DNA of 64,000 nt from Nocardia coubleae NBRC 108252 (GCF_001612805.1 NZ_BDBD01000019.1:62001-126000); one strand, 5' to 3'. Counted from the stretch's first letter, positions 34,187 to 42,724 are shown. The notes: generated from the letters alone by a model not told the origin. Numbers and translations: made by a program.

Positions 34187-34491
34187 TGGCGAAGAAGTCG
34201 AAGATCGCCCGTAACGAGCAGCGGCGCGTGATCGTCGAGCGCTACGCCGCGCGCCGGGCCGAGCTCAAGGAGATCATCCGCAAGCCGGGCACCGGCGACG
34301 ACGAGCGCGCGGCGGCCCAGGCCGAACTGCGCGCCCAGCCCCGCGATGCCAGTCCGGTACGATTGCGCAATCGGGATGCAGCCGATGGCCGGCCACGCGG
34401 CCATCTCAGGAAGTTCGGGCTCTCCCGGGTACGTGTGCGCGAGATGGCCCACCGGGGCGAGCTCCCTGGGGTCCACAAATCGAGCTGGTAG
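34186..34491 (+). CDS. rpsN2: 30S ribosomal protein S14, zinc-independent paralogue
   Basis: 101 residues, the long S14 type. It begins MAKKSKIARNEQRRVIVERY, with DASPVRLRNRDAADGRPRG and LRKFGLSRVRVREMAHRGELPG, and no Cys. Replaces the short zinc-ribbon S14 when zinc is limiting. Translationally coupled to rpmG2. Confidence 0.96.
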   Translation: MAKKSKIARNEQRRVIVERYAARRAELKEIIRKPGTGDDERAAAQAELRAQPRDASPVRLRNRDAADGRPRGHLRKFGLSRVRVREMAHRGELPGVHKSSW

Positions 34492-34523
34492 ACACCCACT
34501 GATCTCGTGAGAAGGAAAATCCC

Positions 34524-34781
34524 ATGGCAGTGAAGCGAGCACCGTCCAAGAAGGCACGCGCCGAGCAGGGCCGCAAGCCGAAGAAGAACCCGCTGATCGC
34601 CGCGGGCATCGAGTACGTCGACTACAAAGACGTCAACCTGCTGCGCACCTTCATCTCCGATCGCGGCAAGATCCGTAGCCGCCGCGTCACCGGGCTGACC
34701 CCGCGCCAGCAGCGCCAGGTCGCCGTCGCGGTGAAGAACGCGCGCGAGATGGCGTTGCTGCCGTTCACGACCACCAAGTGA
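34524..34781 (+). CDS. rpsR2: 30S ribosomal protein S18, zinc-independent paralogue
   Basis: 85 residues from ATG 34524, RBS GAAGGAAAA. Core S18 sequence EYVDYKDVNLLRTFISDRGK and RVTGLTPRQQRQVAVAVKNARE. No Cys. Last gene of the rightward Zur-type operon, followed by a strong terminator. Confidence 0.96.
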   Translation: MAVKRAPSKKARAEQGRKPKKNPLIAAGIEYVDYKDVNLLRTFISDRGKIRSRRVTGLTPRQQRQVAVAVKNAREMALLPFTTTK

Positions 34782-34794
34782 GCTCGTGACAGAC

Positions 34795-34825
34795 GGCCCC
34801 GGAGCTGGTGCTCCGGGGCCGTTTT
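34795..34825 (+). terminator. Terminator of the zinc-independent ribosomal operon
   Basis: Perfect 11-bp stem GGCCCCGGAGC / GCTCCGGGGCC, loop TGGT, followed by GTTTTC. Confidence 0.93.
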
Positions 34826-34849
34826 CGTGCCGTGGCTAGGGTGGACGCC

Positions 34850-35281
34850 ATGACACCGCTGTCGCGCCGCTTCGCCCTCGTCGCGAGCCTGGCCGTGCTG
34901 TTCGCACCGGCCTGCGCGAGTTCCGGGGACACCACACCCACCTCGGCACCGACGAACACCCGCCCGGAAAGCACCGGTCCCGGTGTAGGCCGGCCGTTCA
35001 CCGCCGACCCGAACCTGGTCGACCCGCATCCGCTGCCGTTCACCGCGTGGCGCCGGGTGGGCGAGGCAACCATCGCGGTCGACTTCCAGACCGGAAATCC
35101 CCAGTGCAACGGCGTCGACGCCACCGTCACCGAAACGGCCGACACGGTCACCGTCGCACTGCGTGCCGGTACCCCCGCCGACGCCGTCGGGCGGATGTGC
35201 ACGATGGAGGCCGTCCTCGGCACGCTGGAGATCACCCTCGACGCGCCGCTCGGCTCCCGGCAGGTCCTCGACGCGGCCTGA
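34850..35281 (+). CDS. Putative lipoprotein of unknown function
   Basis: 143 residues from ATG 34850. Signal segment FALVASLAVLFAPAC with a Cys near residue 24 suggests lipidation, although the residues before the Cys (FAPA) are not a canonical lipobox. A Thr/Ser/Pro-rich linker is followed by a compact domain (HPLPFTAWRRVGEATIAVDFQTG, QCNGVDATVTETADTVTVALRAG, MEAVLGTLEITLDAPLGSRQVLD) with two Cys. Similar domains occur in actinobacterial secreted proteins of unknown role. Confidence 0.8.
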   Translation: MTPLSRRFALVASLAVLFAPACASSGDTTPTSAPTNTRPESTGPGVGRPFTADPNLVDPHPLPFTAWRRVGEATIAVDFQTGNPQCNGVDATVTETADTVTVALRAGTPADAVGRMCTMEAVLGTLEITLDAPLGSRQVLDAA

Positions 35282-35290
35282 AACGGCAAC

Positions 35291-35319
35291 GGGTGCCGCA
35301 CCGTGACGGCGCGGCACCC
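35291..35319. terminator. Hairpin between convergent genes
   Basis: 9-bp stem GGGTGCCGC / GCGGCACCC between the lipoprotein gene and purH. It likely serves both. Confidence 0.65.
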
Positions 35320-35337
35320 CTTGTGGGGCAAGCGAAC

Positions 35338-36903
35338 TCAGTGCGCGAAGTGGCGCGCCCCGGTGAGGTACAGCGTGACGCCCGCTTCCTTGCACAGCTC
35401 CACGGTGTCCTTGTCGCGGATCGAACCACCCGGGTGGACGATGGCGCGCACGCCCGCGGCGACCAGGATCTGCGGCCCGTCGGAGAACGGGAAGAAGGCA
35501 TCCGAGGCGGCGACCGAACCCTTGGCCCGCTCCCCCGCGCGTTCCACGGCGAGCTTGCAGGAGTCGACCCGGTTCACCTGACCCATGCCGACGCCGACAG
35601 CGGCGCCGTCGTCGGCCAGCAGGATCGCGTTCGACTTCACCGCACGGCAAGCGCGCCAAGCGAATTCGAGGTCGGCCAGCGTGGTGGCGTCGGCGGGATC
35701 ACCGGCGGCGAGAGTCCAGTTGGCCGGGTCGTCGCCCGCGGCGTCGAGCACGTCGCGGTCCTGCAGCAGCGCACCGCCGCTGATCGGACGCAGCTCCACA
35801 CCCTTGCGGCGCGGCGGCTCGGCGACCAGCACGCGCACGTTCTTCTTGCGCTGCAGCACCTCGACGGCACCGGGCGCGTAACCGGGGGCCACGATCACCT
35901 CGGTGAAGATCTCGGCGACCTGCTCGGCCATCTCGACGCTCACCTCACGGTTGGCGGCGATCACGCCACCGTAGGCACTCACCGGATCGGTGGCGTGCGC
36001 CTTGCGGTGGGCCTCGGCGATATCGGCGCCGACGGCGATGCCACACGGGTTGGCGTGCTTGATGACCGCCACGGCGGGCTCGTCGAAGTCGAACGCGGCG
36101 CGCCAGGCGGCGTCACCGTCGGTGTAGTTGTTGTACGACATCTCCTTGCCGTGCAACTGCTGGGCCTGCGCGATGCCGACGGTGCCGTCGTTGCTGGTGT
36201 ACAGCGCCGCGGCCTGGTGCGGGTTCTCGCCGTAGCGCAGCACCGCGGCCCGCTCCCACGAACCGGCGACCCAGCTCGGGAACTGCTCGGTCTCGGGCTG
36301 CACGGCGGGCACGGCGACCGAGCCCATCCAGCTCGCCACGGCCACGTCGTAGTTCGCGGTGTGCTGGAAAGCCTTGGCGGCCAACGCGGTCCGCTCGGCG
36401 AGGGTGAAGCCGCCCGACTTCACGGCCGCGAGCACGTCGTCGTAATCGGTGACGTCGACGACCACGCCCACCGACGGGTGGTTCTTGGCGGCGGCACGCA
36501 CCATCGACGGACCGCCGATGTCGATCTGCTCCACGCACTCGTCCACACCGGCGCCGCTGGCCACGGTCTGGGTGAACGGGTAGAGGTTGACCACCACGAG
36601 CTCGAACGCCTCGACACCGAGCTCGGTGAGCTGGTCGAGGTGCTCGGCGCGGCGGGTGTCGGCCAGGATGCCGGCGTGCACGCGCGGGTGCAGCGTCTTC
36701 ACGCGGCCGTCGAGGGTCTCCGGGAAACCGGTCAGGTCCTCGACCCGGGTGACCGGAATGCCCGCCTCGGCGATCTTGCCCGCGGTCGAACCGGTCGACA
36801 CCAGCTCCACGCCCGCGGCGTGCAGTCCGGTGGCCAGCTCGACGAGCCCGGTCTTGTCGTAGACGCTCACCAGCGCCCTGCGGATCGCCTTACGTTCACT
36901 CAC
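35338..36903 (-). CDS. purH: Bifunctional AICAR transformylase/IMP cyclohydrolase
   Basis: 521 residues; the last two steps of IMP synthesis. The N-terminal cyclohydrolase (MGS-like) domain is about 1-195, starting RRALVSVYDKTGLVELA with DLVVVNLYPF-like ELVVVNLYPF. The C-terminal transformylase has ALRYGENPHQAAALY-like VLRYGENPHQ, HGKEMSYNNYTDGDAA, IKHANPCG and, near the end, SDAFFPFSDGPQ. ATG overlaps the purN stop by 4 bp, so the two steps are co-translated. Confidence 0.97.
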   Translation of the reverse strand: MSERKAIRRALVSVYDKTGLVELATGLHAAGVELVSTGSTAGKIAEAGIPVTRVEDLTGFPETLDGRVKTLHPRVHAGILADTRRAEHLDQLTELGVEAFELVVVNLYPFTQTVASGAGVDECVEQIDIGGPSMVRAAAKNHPSVGVVVDVTDYDDVLAAVKSGGFTLAERTALAAKAFQHTANYDVAVASWMGSVAVPAVQPETEQFPSWVAGSWERAAVLRYGENPHQAAALYTSNDGTVGIAQAQQLHGKEMSYNNYTDGDAAWRAAFDFDEPAVAVIKHANPCGIAVGADIAEAHRKAHATDPVSAYGGVIAANREVSVEMAEQVAEIFTEVIVAPGYAPGAVEVLQRKKNVRVLVAEPPRRKGVELRPISGGALLQDRDVLDAAGDDPANWTLAAGDPADATTLADLEFAWRACRAVKSNAILLADDGAAVGVGMGQVNRVDSCKLAVERAGERAKGSVAASDAFFPFSDGPQILVAAGVRAIVHPGGSIRDKDTVELCKEAGVTLYLTGARHFAH

Positions 36904-37556
36904 CGGTGTGCTCGCTCATCTGGTATCTCTGCCTTTCGTCCGTCGGAGACAATGCCTCGCGTCGCGACGGCGGCGATGACCTGCGCCAGCAACCGTCGCT
37001 CGACAACCTTGATGCGCTCGTGCAGCGCGGCCTCGTCGTCATCGGGCAGCACGTCGACCGCCTCCTGCGCGAGGATCGGGCCCGTGTCGACCCCGCCGTC
37101 GACCAGGTGCACCGTGCAGCCGGTGACCTTGGCGCCGTAGGCCAGCGCGTCACGCACACCGTGCGCGCCGGGGAACGACGGCAGCAGCGCGGGATGAGTG
37201 TTGATGAACCGGCCGCCGAAGCGCTCGAGGAACGCGGGGCCGACGATCTTCATGAAGCCTGCCGAGACGACCAGGTCGGGTTCGTAGGCCGCGACCGCGT
37301 CGGTGAGCGCGTGATCCCAGGCGGCCCGGTCCGGGTAGTCCTTTACCGCGACCCGGAAGTGGTCGATGCCCGCGGCTTCGGCGTGATCGGTGGCCTGGCA
37401 CACCCGGTCGACGCCGACGGCGACGATCTTCGCCGGGTAGCCGGGCTCGCGGGCGGCGGCCAGCAGTGCGTTGAGCAGCGAGCCGGTGCCCGAGGCGAGG
37501 ACGACGACGGTGGCCGGGGTCCGGGCGGGCTTCCACTGGGCAAACGAGGACGTCAG
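36900..37556 (-). CDS. purN: Phosphoribosylglycinamide formyltransferase, probable CTG start
   Basis: 218 residues. It transfers formyl from 10-formyl-THF to GAR. The first ATG/GTG in frame (GTG 37403) would delete the N-terminal strand and phosphate-binding loop VVVLASGTGSLLNALL. Reading upstream in the same frame restores that loop, and the only codon with a proper RBS is CTG 37556-37554 (AGGAG 7 nt upstream); no in-frame ATG, GTG or TTG is found in the stretch just upstream. Catalytic residues are FINTHPALLPSFPG (Asn, His) and HLVDGGVDTGPILAQ (Asp). Confidence 0.9.
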   Translation of the reverse strand: MTSSFAQWKPARTPATVVVLASGTGSLLNALLAAAREPGYPAKIVAVGVDRVCQATDHAEAAGIDHFRVAVKDYPDRAAWDHALTDAVAAYEPDLVVSAGFMKIVGPAFLERFGGRFINTHPALLPSFPGAHGVRDALAYGAKVTGCTVHLVDGGVDTGPILAQEAVDVLPDDDEAALHERIKVVERRLLAQVIAAVATRGIVSDGRKAEIPDERAHR

Positions 37557-37612
37557 CGCTCTACTCCTGCGTGTGGTCGGGTGGCGGCGATCGACAATGC
37601 GCCGGGTCGAGC

Positions 37613-39202
37613 TTAACGACCGGTGTCCCCGTCACCCTCCGGCAGGTCCGGCTCCACCACCTCGGCGTCGACGATGTCGTCGGTCGGTGGGGTCGTCGAG
37701 CCGGGGGCGGCGATGCTCACCTCGGGTTCGTCGTCGATGTCCTCGACGAGTTCGGCGTCGACTTCCACGGCCGGGTCGGCGCGGTATTCGTGGTCGTCGT
37801 CGACGTAGTCGTGATCGTCGGTGTAGTCGTGATCGTCGGCGTAGTCGTCGTCCTCGTCTTCGTCGTCGTCCTCGAAGTAGTAATCGTCATCTTCGTCGTA
37901 GGAGTAGTCGTCGTATTCGACGGCCGGTGCGAGGAAGCGGCGGGCGAAGACCATGCCGACGAAGCCACCGAAACCGAACCAGGTGATCATCAGCACGACC
38001 AGCATCAACAGATCGGGCCCCACCCAACCGACGGCGCCGAGCTGACCGCTGCTCAGGATCGCCAGGACCAGGAAGGTGAGCGTCGACAGGCCGGCACAGG
38101 TGAGCGTCGCCCACGGCGCACCGGGGCGATCGTCACTCGTGCGGCCGAGTTCCACGCCGCCGAGCACGCCGACGGCCAGCGGCACGAGCAGCAGCACCGG
38201 CCACCACGCGGCGGCGGGACCGGTGGGCAGCGGGATCAACGCGGGGACCGGCGGCACCTGCCCGGCGCTCACACCGAACAATCCCACCGATCCGATCCCG
38301 AACTGCACCGCGGCACCGCTGAGCAGCCCGGCGGCGCCGACGATCACGTTCGGCAGGTAGAGCAGCGAGAGCAGGGTCATGCCGAGCACATCGGTCACAT
38401 CGTGTGCCTGCTGGTAGGTCTCGCCGACGCGGGACAGGTGCGTGCCGAACGAGATCACCGTCGCCAGCGCCGCGCAGCCGAGCATGCGCAGCACGGTGCG
38501 GCGGGCGGCGCGCGCACCGAGTACCGCCCACTCCGGGATTTCCACGGGGAGCAGCGCACACAGCGAATCCCAGGCGCGGGCGCAGATCCCGGCGGCGGCC
38601 GCGGCCAGGTACAGCACCAGCACCCAGCCGAAAGCGGTGACCACACCGGGCGGTTCGAGTGGCGTGACGCCCGCGGCATCACCGACAACGGCCAGGCACA
38701 CCGAGGTCATGACGAGCGGCCCGGCGAGTACGGCGGCGGTGAGCCAGCCCAGGTCGACCGGCGTCGGCCGGTTCGGCACGGCCCGTGCGCATTCGCGGGC
38801 GGCCAGCCACACCAGCACGACGGTCGGCACCAGCGGCAGCAGACCGAGGGTGGTCCGGCCGACGGTGAGCGGAATCTGATGAGCCGCAAGCCAGGTCGCC
38901 GCGACCGCGCCCGGCGCACTGGTGAGTTCGGTGCCCGAGGTGAGCATCACCAGCAGCACCACGACGATCATGGCGGTCAGCGCGCAGATCGTCGGCCGGG
39001 CGGCGACGAGCAGCAGGGCCCGCGCCCGGTCCGGTGGCAGCGACCACCAGGGCGGCTCGACCCCGGGGGAGGGGTTACGGGAGGCGTTACGGGAGCTCTT
39101 GGCATCCTCCCTGCCGTACACGGCGGGAATTCCTGCATCACCATCGGCCGCCGATCGGGAGAACTCCCGACCGGACTTATACCGACTCCGCAGGCGTTTC
39201 AC
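37613..39202 (-). CDS. perM: PerM homologue (DUF6350 membrane protein)
   Basis: 529 residues with at least eight membrane helices between about residues 65 and 430, and a striking acidic tail (repeats of DDHDY type) before a Pro/Glu-rich end. In M. tuberculosis PerM supports persistence and septum integrity. The first about 45 residues (from GTG 39202) are translated from the right end of the adjacent TnpB element; the native start is probably nearer the PPWWSLPPDRARALLL segment. An internal GTG near residue 28 is possible. Its promoter may have been displaced by the insertion. Confidence 0.85.
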   Translation of the reverse strand: MKRLRSRYKSGREFSRSAADGDAGIPAVYGREDAKSSRNASRNPSPGVEPPWWSLPPDRARALLLVAARPTICALTAMIVVVLLVMLTSGTELTSAPGAVAATWLAAHQIPLTVGRTTLGLLPLVPTVVLVWLAARECARAVPNRPTPVDLGWLTAAVLAGPLVMTSVCLAVVGDAAGVTPLEPPGVVTAFGWVLVLYLAAAAAGICARAWDSLCALLPVEIPEWAVLGARAARRTVLRMLGCAALATVISFGTHLSRVGETYQQAHDVTDVLGMTLLSLLYLPNVIVGAAGLLSGAAVQFGIGSVGLFGVSAGQVPPVPALIPLPTGPAAAWWPVLLLVPLAVGVLGGVELGRTSDDRPGAPWATLTCAGLSTLTFLVLAILSSGQLGAVGWVGPDLLMLVVLMITWFGFGGFVGMVFARRFLAPAVEYDDYSYDEDDDYYFEDDDEDEDDDYADDHDYTDDHDYVDDDHEYRADPAVEVDAELVEDIDDEPEVSIAAPGSTTPPTDDIVDAEVVEPDLPEGDGDTGR

Positions 39203-39330
39203 CTCTCTGCCAGCCCGGCAGCGAGGATGTTACGAGCCGCGTTCACATCCCGATCATGGACGGCGCCACAGCGGCAAGTCCACTCGCGAACGTCCAGCGG
39301 CAGCCTGGCGTGCAATGCACCGCAATGCGA
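39060..39330 (-). ncRNA. Probable omega-RNA/right-end region of the TnpB element (approximate)
   Basis: TnpB guide RNAs are produced from the 3' end of tnpB and the element's right end. Here that region has paired segments such as TCGGGAG-TT-CTCCCGA (about 39156-39171) and GCCGT-GT-ACGGC (about 39114-39125). Boundaries are not determinable by eye. Confidence 0.35.
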
Positions 39331-40305
39331 GCACACCCGGGTCGACGGGTACCAGCGATCCACCACCAACACCTCGCGGCCGTACCAGTCCGCTTTGTAC
39401 TCCAGCATCGAACGCAGCTGCCGCCAGCTCGCGTCCGAAATCGCACGGGCCAGGGCGTGGTTGGCGACCATGTTGCGCACTGTCAAGTCCTCGATGGCGA
39501 CCGCTTGGTTCTCGCGAATCAGTCTCGTGGACAACTTGTGCAGGAAATCGGTACGCCGGTCGGTGATCCGGGCATGAATACGCGCCACCTTTCGGCGGGC
39601 CTTCTCCCGATTGTTCGACCCCTTCATCTTCCGGGCCAGGTCGCGTTGTGCCTTCGCCAGCCTGCGCCGGTCGGCACGCTCGTGACGAGGATTGACGATC
39701 TTCTCCCCCGTTGACAGGACAGCCAAACAGGTCAACCCTACGTCGACGCCGACTGTCTGCGGTGTGGATGGCAGCGCGGCGACGGTCTCCTCTACCAACA
39801 AGGACACGAACCACCGACCCGCGCTGTCACACGAAACGGTGACTGTCGACGGCACTGCCCCGTCTGGCATCTGCCGGGACCACCGAATATCGAGCGGTTC
39901 GGCCATCTTCGCCAGAGTCAGTTCCCCGCCGCGCCACCGGAAACCCGATCGGGTGTACTCGGCGGACGCACGCGAACGCTTTCGCGACTTGAATCTCGGG
40001 TAGCGGGCGCGCTTGGCGTAGAACGCCGCGAAGGCCGCCTGCTGATGCCGGAGCACCTGCTGGAGCGGAACCGAGGAGACCTCATTGAGGAATGCCAACT
40101 CCGGCAAGCTCTTCCACTTGGTCAGTTCAGCGGACGCTTGCACATAAGTGGTCGACTTCGACTCCGTCGCGTAACGACGCTGCCGCGCATCCAATGCTCT
40201 GTTCCAGACCAGGCGAACACATCCGAACGTGCGCGACAGCTCCGCGGCTTGTGCACCGGACGGGTAGAAGCGGAACTTGTAGGCCCGCTTCACCACCTGC
40301 GACAT
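39199..40305 (-). CDS. tnpB: RNA-guided endonuclease TnpB
   Basis: 368 residues. N-terminal basic helix-turn-helix (KRAYKFRFYPSGAQAAELSRTFGCVRLVWN), then a RuvC-like nuclease with all three acidic residues: Asp in VGVDVGL, Glu in VAIEDL, and Asp in HDRDVNAARNI. The C-terminal zinc finger has CSHCG and CRCG. Length and motifs indicate an intact nuclease. TnpB cuts DNA guided by RNA from the element's right end and thus restores the element at empty sites. The stop (TGA 39201-39199) overlaps the perM frame's GTG. Confidence 0.93.
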   Translation of the reverse strand: MSQVVKRAYKFRFYPSGAQAAELSRTFGCVRLVWNRALDARQRRYATESKSTTYVQASAELTKWKSLPELAFLNEVSSVPLQQVLRHQQAAFAAFYAKRARYPRFKSRKRSRASAEYTRSGFRWRGGELTLAKMAEPLDIRWSRQMPDGAVPSTVTVSCDSAGRWFVSLLVEETVAALPSTPQTVGVDVGLTCLAVLSTGEKIVNPRHERADRRRLAKAQRDLARKMKGSNNREKARRKVARIHARITDRRTDFLHKLSTRLIRENQAVAIEDLTVRNMVANHALARAISDASWRQLRSMLEYKADWYGREVLVVDRWYPSTRVCSHCGALHARLPLDVREWTCRCGAVHDRDVNAARNILAAGLAER

Positions 40306-40425
40306 GGCTTACAAATTAGCACATCAGAATGTAAGAAACGGGCACGGAATTGCCGTGTCTCCGCGCGATATGACCGACGTCAATTCAGCGTGGCAGCTTC
40401 CCCGGCGAGCGCGGGTCAGGCGCGC

Positions 40426-40457
40426 CGCGAGCCCACAGGCACACCTGTGGGCTCGCG
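40426..40457 (-). terminator. Hairpin after the DUF5336 gene
   Basis: Perfect 14-bp stem CGCGAGCCCACAGG / CCTGTGGGCTCGCG with loop CACA, 38 bp past the stop. No T-run. Confidence 0.75.
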
Positions 40458-40495
40458 ATCGAAACCTGGGGCCACAACCAGCCGGCGGGTTTTTC

Positions 40496-41518
40496 CTACT
40501 TCTGGTCGTCGCTGGGACGGAACGCGGTGGTCGCGTCGGCCGCCGGGTCGGCGTTCTGCTCGCCACCGAACGGCTGACTCTGCCCGGGCTGCGGCGCCGA
40601 ACCCTGCTGCGCGCCACCGTAATTGGGCGCACCGAACGGCTGACCGGTCGGCTGGCCGCCGAAGGTCTGGGTGGCACTTTCATCCGGACGCGGCTGCGCC
40701 TGCGGGGCCCCACCGTAGGGCTGCTGCTGCGGCGCGGCGCCGTACTGCTGGCCGTAGGGCGACTGCTGCTGCGGCTGACCGTAACCCTGCTGCTGACCCG
40801 GCTGACCGTAGGACGGCTGCTGCGCCTGCGGCATCGACGGCGAACTCTGCTGGCCGTAGGGCGACTGCGTGGGGTACTGCCCACCGGTCGAGGCCTGGCC
40901 GTAGCCACCCTGACCGAAGGACTGCTGCTGACCCGGCTGGCCGTATCCCTGCTGCCCGTAACCCTGCTGGCCGTACTGCCCGTACTGACCCGGCTGCTGC
41001 GGCTGCGCGGGCTTGGGCGCAGGCGGCTTGATGATGCCGAGCTGGAACAGCAGCGCGACCACGAGCAACACGGTGACGACGAACGCGAAGACCGAGACGA
41101 CGAAGGCGCCCCACTGCAGTTCCGCGCTCTCGATGCTGATGAGCGCCACCACGATGCCCACGAAGCCGGCCGCGGCGAGAGCGACGGCCACGGGCAGGTT
41201 GTTCAGCTTGGGCAGCAGCGACAGACCGGCCACGATCGCGGCGGCCAGGATCAGCGCCGCGTAACCGCCCGCACTGGAATCGAACATGCTGCTGGTCTCG
41301 GTTTTCGCCCCGAGGGAGAAACCGATGAACGGCGCGAAGCCGAGCAGGAAGGTGACAACGCCGAGTCCGGCGCCCGCGGCGGTGAGAATGAAGGGCAGCC
41401 CCTTGGCGCCACCGTCGTCCACGGACGCAGCCGCGGCGGCTCCGGTGCTCGGGCCCTGCGCGGGCGCGGCGGGTGTCGCGGGTGCGTTGTACCCGGAGCC
41501 CCCTGTCGGGTAGGACAT
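40496..41518 (-). CDS. DUF5336 membrane protein with Gln/Gly/Tyr-rich tail
   Basis: 340 residues from ATG 41518, RBS AAGGAG. Four membrane helices lie between about residues 40 and 155 (FILTAAGAGLGVVTFLLGF, AALILAAAIVAGLSLL, AVALAAAGFVGIVVALI, FAFVVTVLLVVALLF). The remaining half is low-complexity, with repeated YGQQGYGQ units, likely disordered and prone to self-association. Lies between sucD and perM, the same position as the M. tuberculosis Rv0954 homologue, a membrane protein of uncertain function. Confidence 0.85.
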   Translation of the reverse strand: MSYPTGGSGYNAPATPAAPAQGPSTGAAAAASVDDGGAKGLPFILTAAGAGLGVVTFLLGFAPFIGFSLGAKTETSSMFDSSAGGYAALILAAAIVAGLSLLPKLNNLPVAVALAAAGFVGIVVALISIESAELQWGAFVVSVFAFVVTVLLVVALLFQLGIIKPPAPKPAQPQQPGQYGQYGQQGYGQQGYGQPGQQQSFGQGGYGQASTGGQYPTQSPYGQQSSPSMPQAQQPSYGQPGQQQGYGQPQQQSPYGQQYGAAPQQQPYGGAPQAQPRPDESATQTFGGQPTGQPFGAPNYGGAQQGSAPQPGQSQPFGGEQNADPAADATTAFRPSDDQK

Positions 41519-41667
41519 GTCGTCGTCTCCTTGTCGAGTCGTGCGCATCGGTCGCGTCGAACTGACTGGTGCCTGATCCGATACCTGACGCTACTGCACG
41601 CCACGCCCGCGGTCATCACCTACCGATGCAGGCTGTGGATAAACCACCGCCTGTGGATGAATCGACG

Positions 41668-41702
41668 AAGGCCGCCCAGGCTAAACCTGAAAGCGGCCTT
41701 CG
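41668..41702. terminator. Second hairpin between sucD and the DUF5336 gene
   Basis: Stem GAAGGCCGC / GCGGCCTTC with a 17-nt loop. It may act with the stem at 41743-41785 to end the sucCD transcript. Confidence 0.5.
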
Positions 41703-41742
41703 ACAGTGTGATTTGCGGATTACGCAGTGTTTAATTCGCCTG

Positions 41743-41785
41743 CCCGGAGGCCCTGCGTGGTTACGCAAGCTACCGCCTCCGGGCC
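41743..41785 (-). terminator. Terminator hairpin after sucD
   Basis: 10-bp stem GCCCGGAGGC / GCCTCCGGGC with a 23-nt loop (41753-41775). It ends 10 bp from the sucD stop and is followed by AATTAAAC on the minus strand. Confidence 0.65.
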
Positions 41786-41794
41786 TTGACCGGG

Positions 41795-42712
41795 TCAGGC
41801 AGAGGCGATGGACGCCTTCTCCAGGATCTCGCGAGCGAGCGCGGCGGTGGCGGACGGCGTCTTGCCGACCTTCACACCCGCAGCCTCGAGCGCTTCCTGC
41901 TTGGCCTGCGCGGTGCCACCACCGGAGGAGACGATGGCGCCCGCGTGGCCCATGGTCTTGCCCTCGGGCGCGGTGAAACCGGCGACGTAGCCGACGACCG
42001 GCTTGGTCACATTCGCCTTGATGTAGGCCGCGGCGCGCTCTTCGGCGTCGCCACCGATCTCGCCGATCATCACGATGATCTTGGTCTCGGGGTCCTTCTC
42101 GAACGCCTCGATGGCGTCGATGTGGGTGGTGCCGATGACCGGGTCGCCGCCGATGCCGATCGCGGTGGAGAAACCGAAATCGCGCAGCTCGTACATCATC
42201 TGGTAGGTCAGGGTGCCCGACTTCGACACCAGGCCGATCGGGCCCTTGCCGGTGATGTTGTTCGGGGTGATGCCGACCAGCGCCTCGCCGGGGGTGATGA
42301 TGCCGGGGCAGTTCGGGCCGATGATGCGGGTCTTCTCGCCCTTTTCGACGTTGTAGGCCCACGCGTAGGCGGAGTCCTGCACCGGGATGCCCTCGGTGAT
42401 GACCACGAGCAGCGGGATCTCCGCGTCGATGGCCTCGATGATGGCGTCCTTCGAGAAGGCCGGGGGCACGAACGCGATGGAGGTGTCGGCGCCGGTCTTC
42501 TCCATGGCCTCGGCCACGGAAGCGAACACGGGCAGCTCGATCTCGTTGCCGTCTTTGTCGGTGTGCTTGACCGTGGTGCCGGCCTTGCGCGCGTTGACGC
42601 CGCCGACGACGTTGGTGCCCGCCTTCAGCATCAGCGCGGTGTGCTTGGTGCCCTCGCCGCCGGTGATGCCCTGGACGATGACCTTGTTGTCCTTGTTCAG
42701 GAAGATGGACAT
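41795..42712 (-). CDS. sucD: Succinyl-CoA synthetase, alpha subunit
   Basis: 305 residues. CoA-binding N-terminal domain (VIVQGITGGEGTKHTALMLKAG) and the phospho-histidine loop GFTAPEGKTMGHAGAI with the active-site His. IGPNCPGIITPGEALVG is the ligase signature. Twelve bp after sucC on the same strand. TCA-cycle step coupling succinyl-CoA cleavage to NTP formation. Confidence 0.98.
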   Translation of the reverse strand: MSIFLNKDNKVIVQGITGGEGTKHTALMLKAGTNVVGGVNARKAGTTVKHTDKDGNEIELPVFASVAEAMEKTGADTSIAFVPPAFSKDAIIEAIDAEIPLLVVITEGIPVQDSAYAWAYNVEKGEKTRIIGPNCPGIITPGEALVGITPNNITGKGPIGLVSKSGTLTYQMMYELRDFGFSTAIGIGGDPVIGTTHIDAIEAFEKDPETKIIVMIGEIGGDAEERAAAYIKANVTKPVVGYVAGFTAPEGKTMGHAGAIVSSGGGTAQAKQEALEAAGVKVGKTPSATAALAREILEKASIASA

Positions 42713-42724
42713 GTTCGCTGTTCC

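Larger units (their letters stand above)
39060..40360 (-). mobile_element. IS200/IS605-type element carrying tnpB only (limits approximate)
   Basis: A lone tnpB with no tnpA, separating the DUF5336 gene from perM, which are neighbours in related genomes. Left-end candidates are the inverted repeat CTTACA (40308-40313) / TGTAAG (40330-40335) and a CACGG/CCGTG stem at 40343-40357. The right end lies in the first 150 bp of the perM frame. Without tnpA it is immobile alone but may be mobilised in trans. Confidence 0.65.

Noticed and set aside
35047..37140. 697-codon + strand open frame opposite purH and purN
   Set aside because: Antisense shadow of purH/purN in GC-rich DNA; Gly/Arg/His-rich translation without domains.
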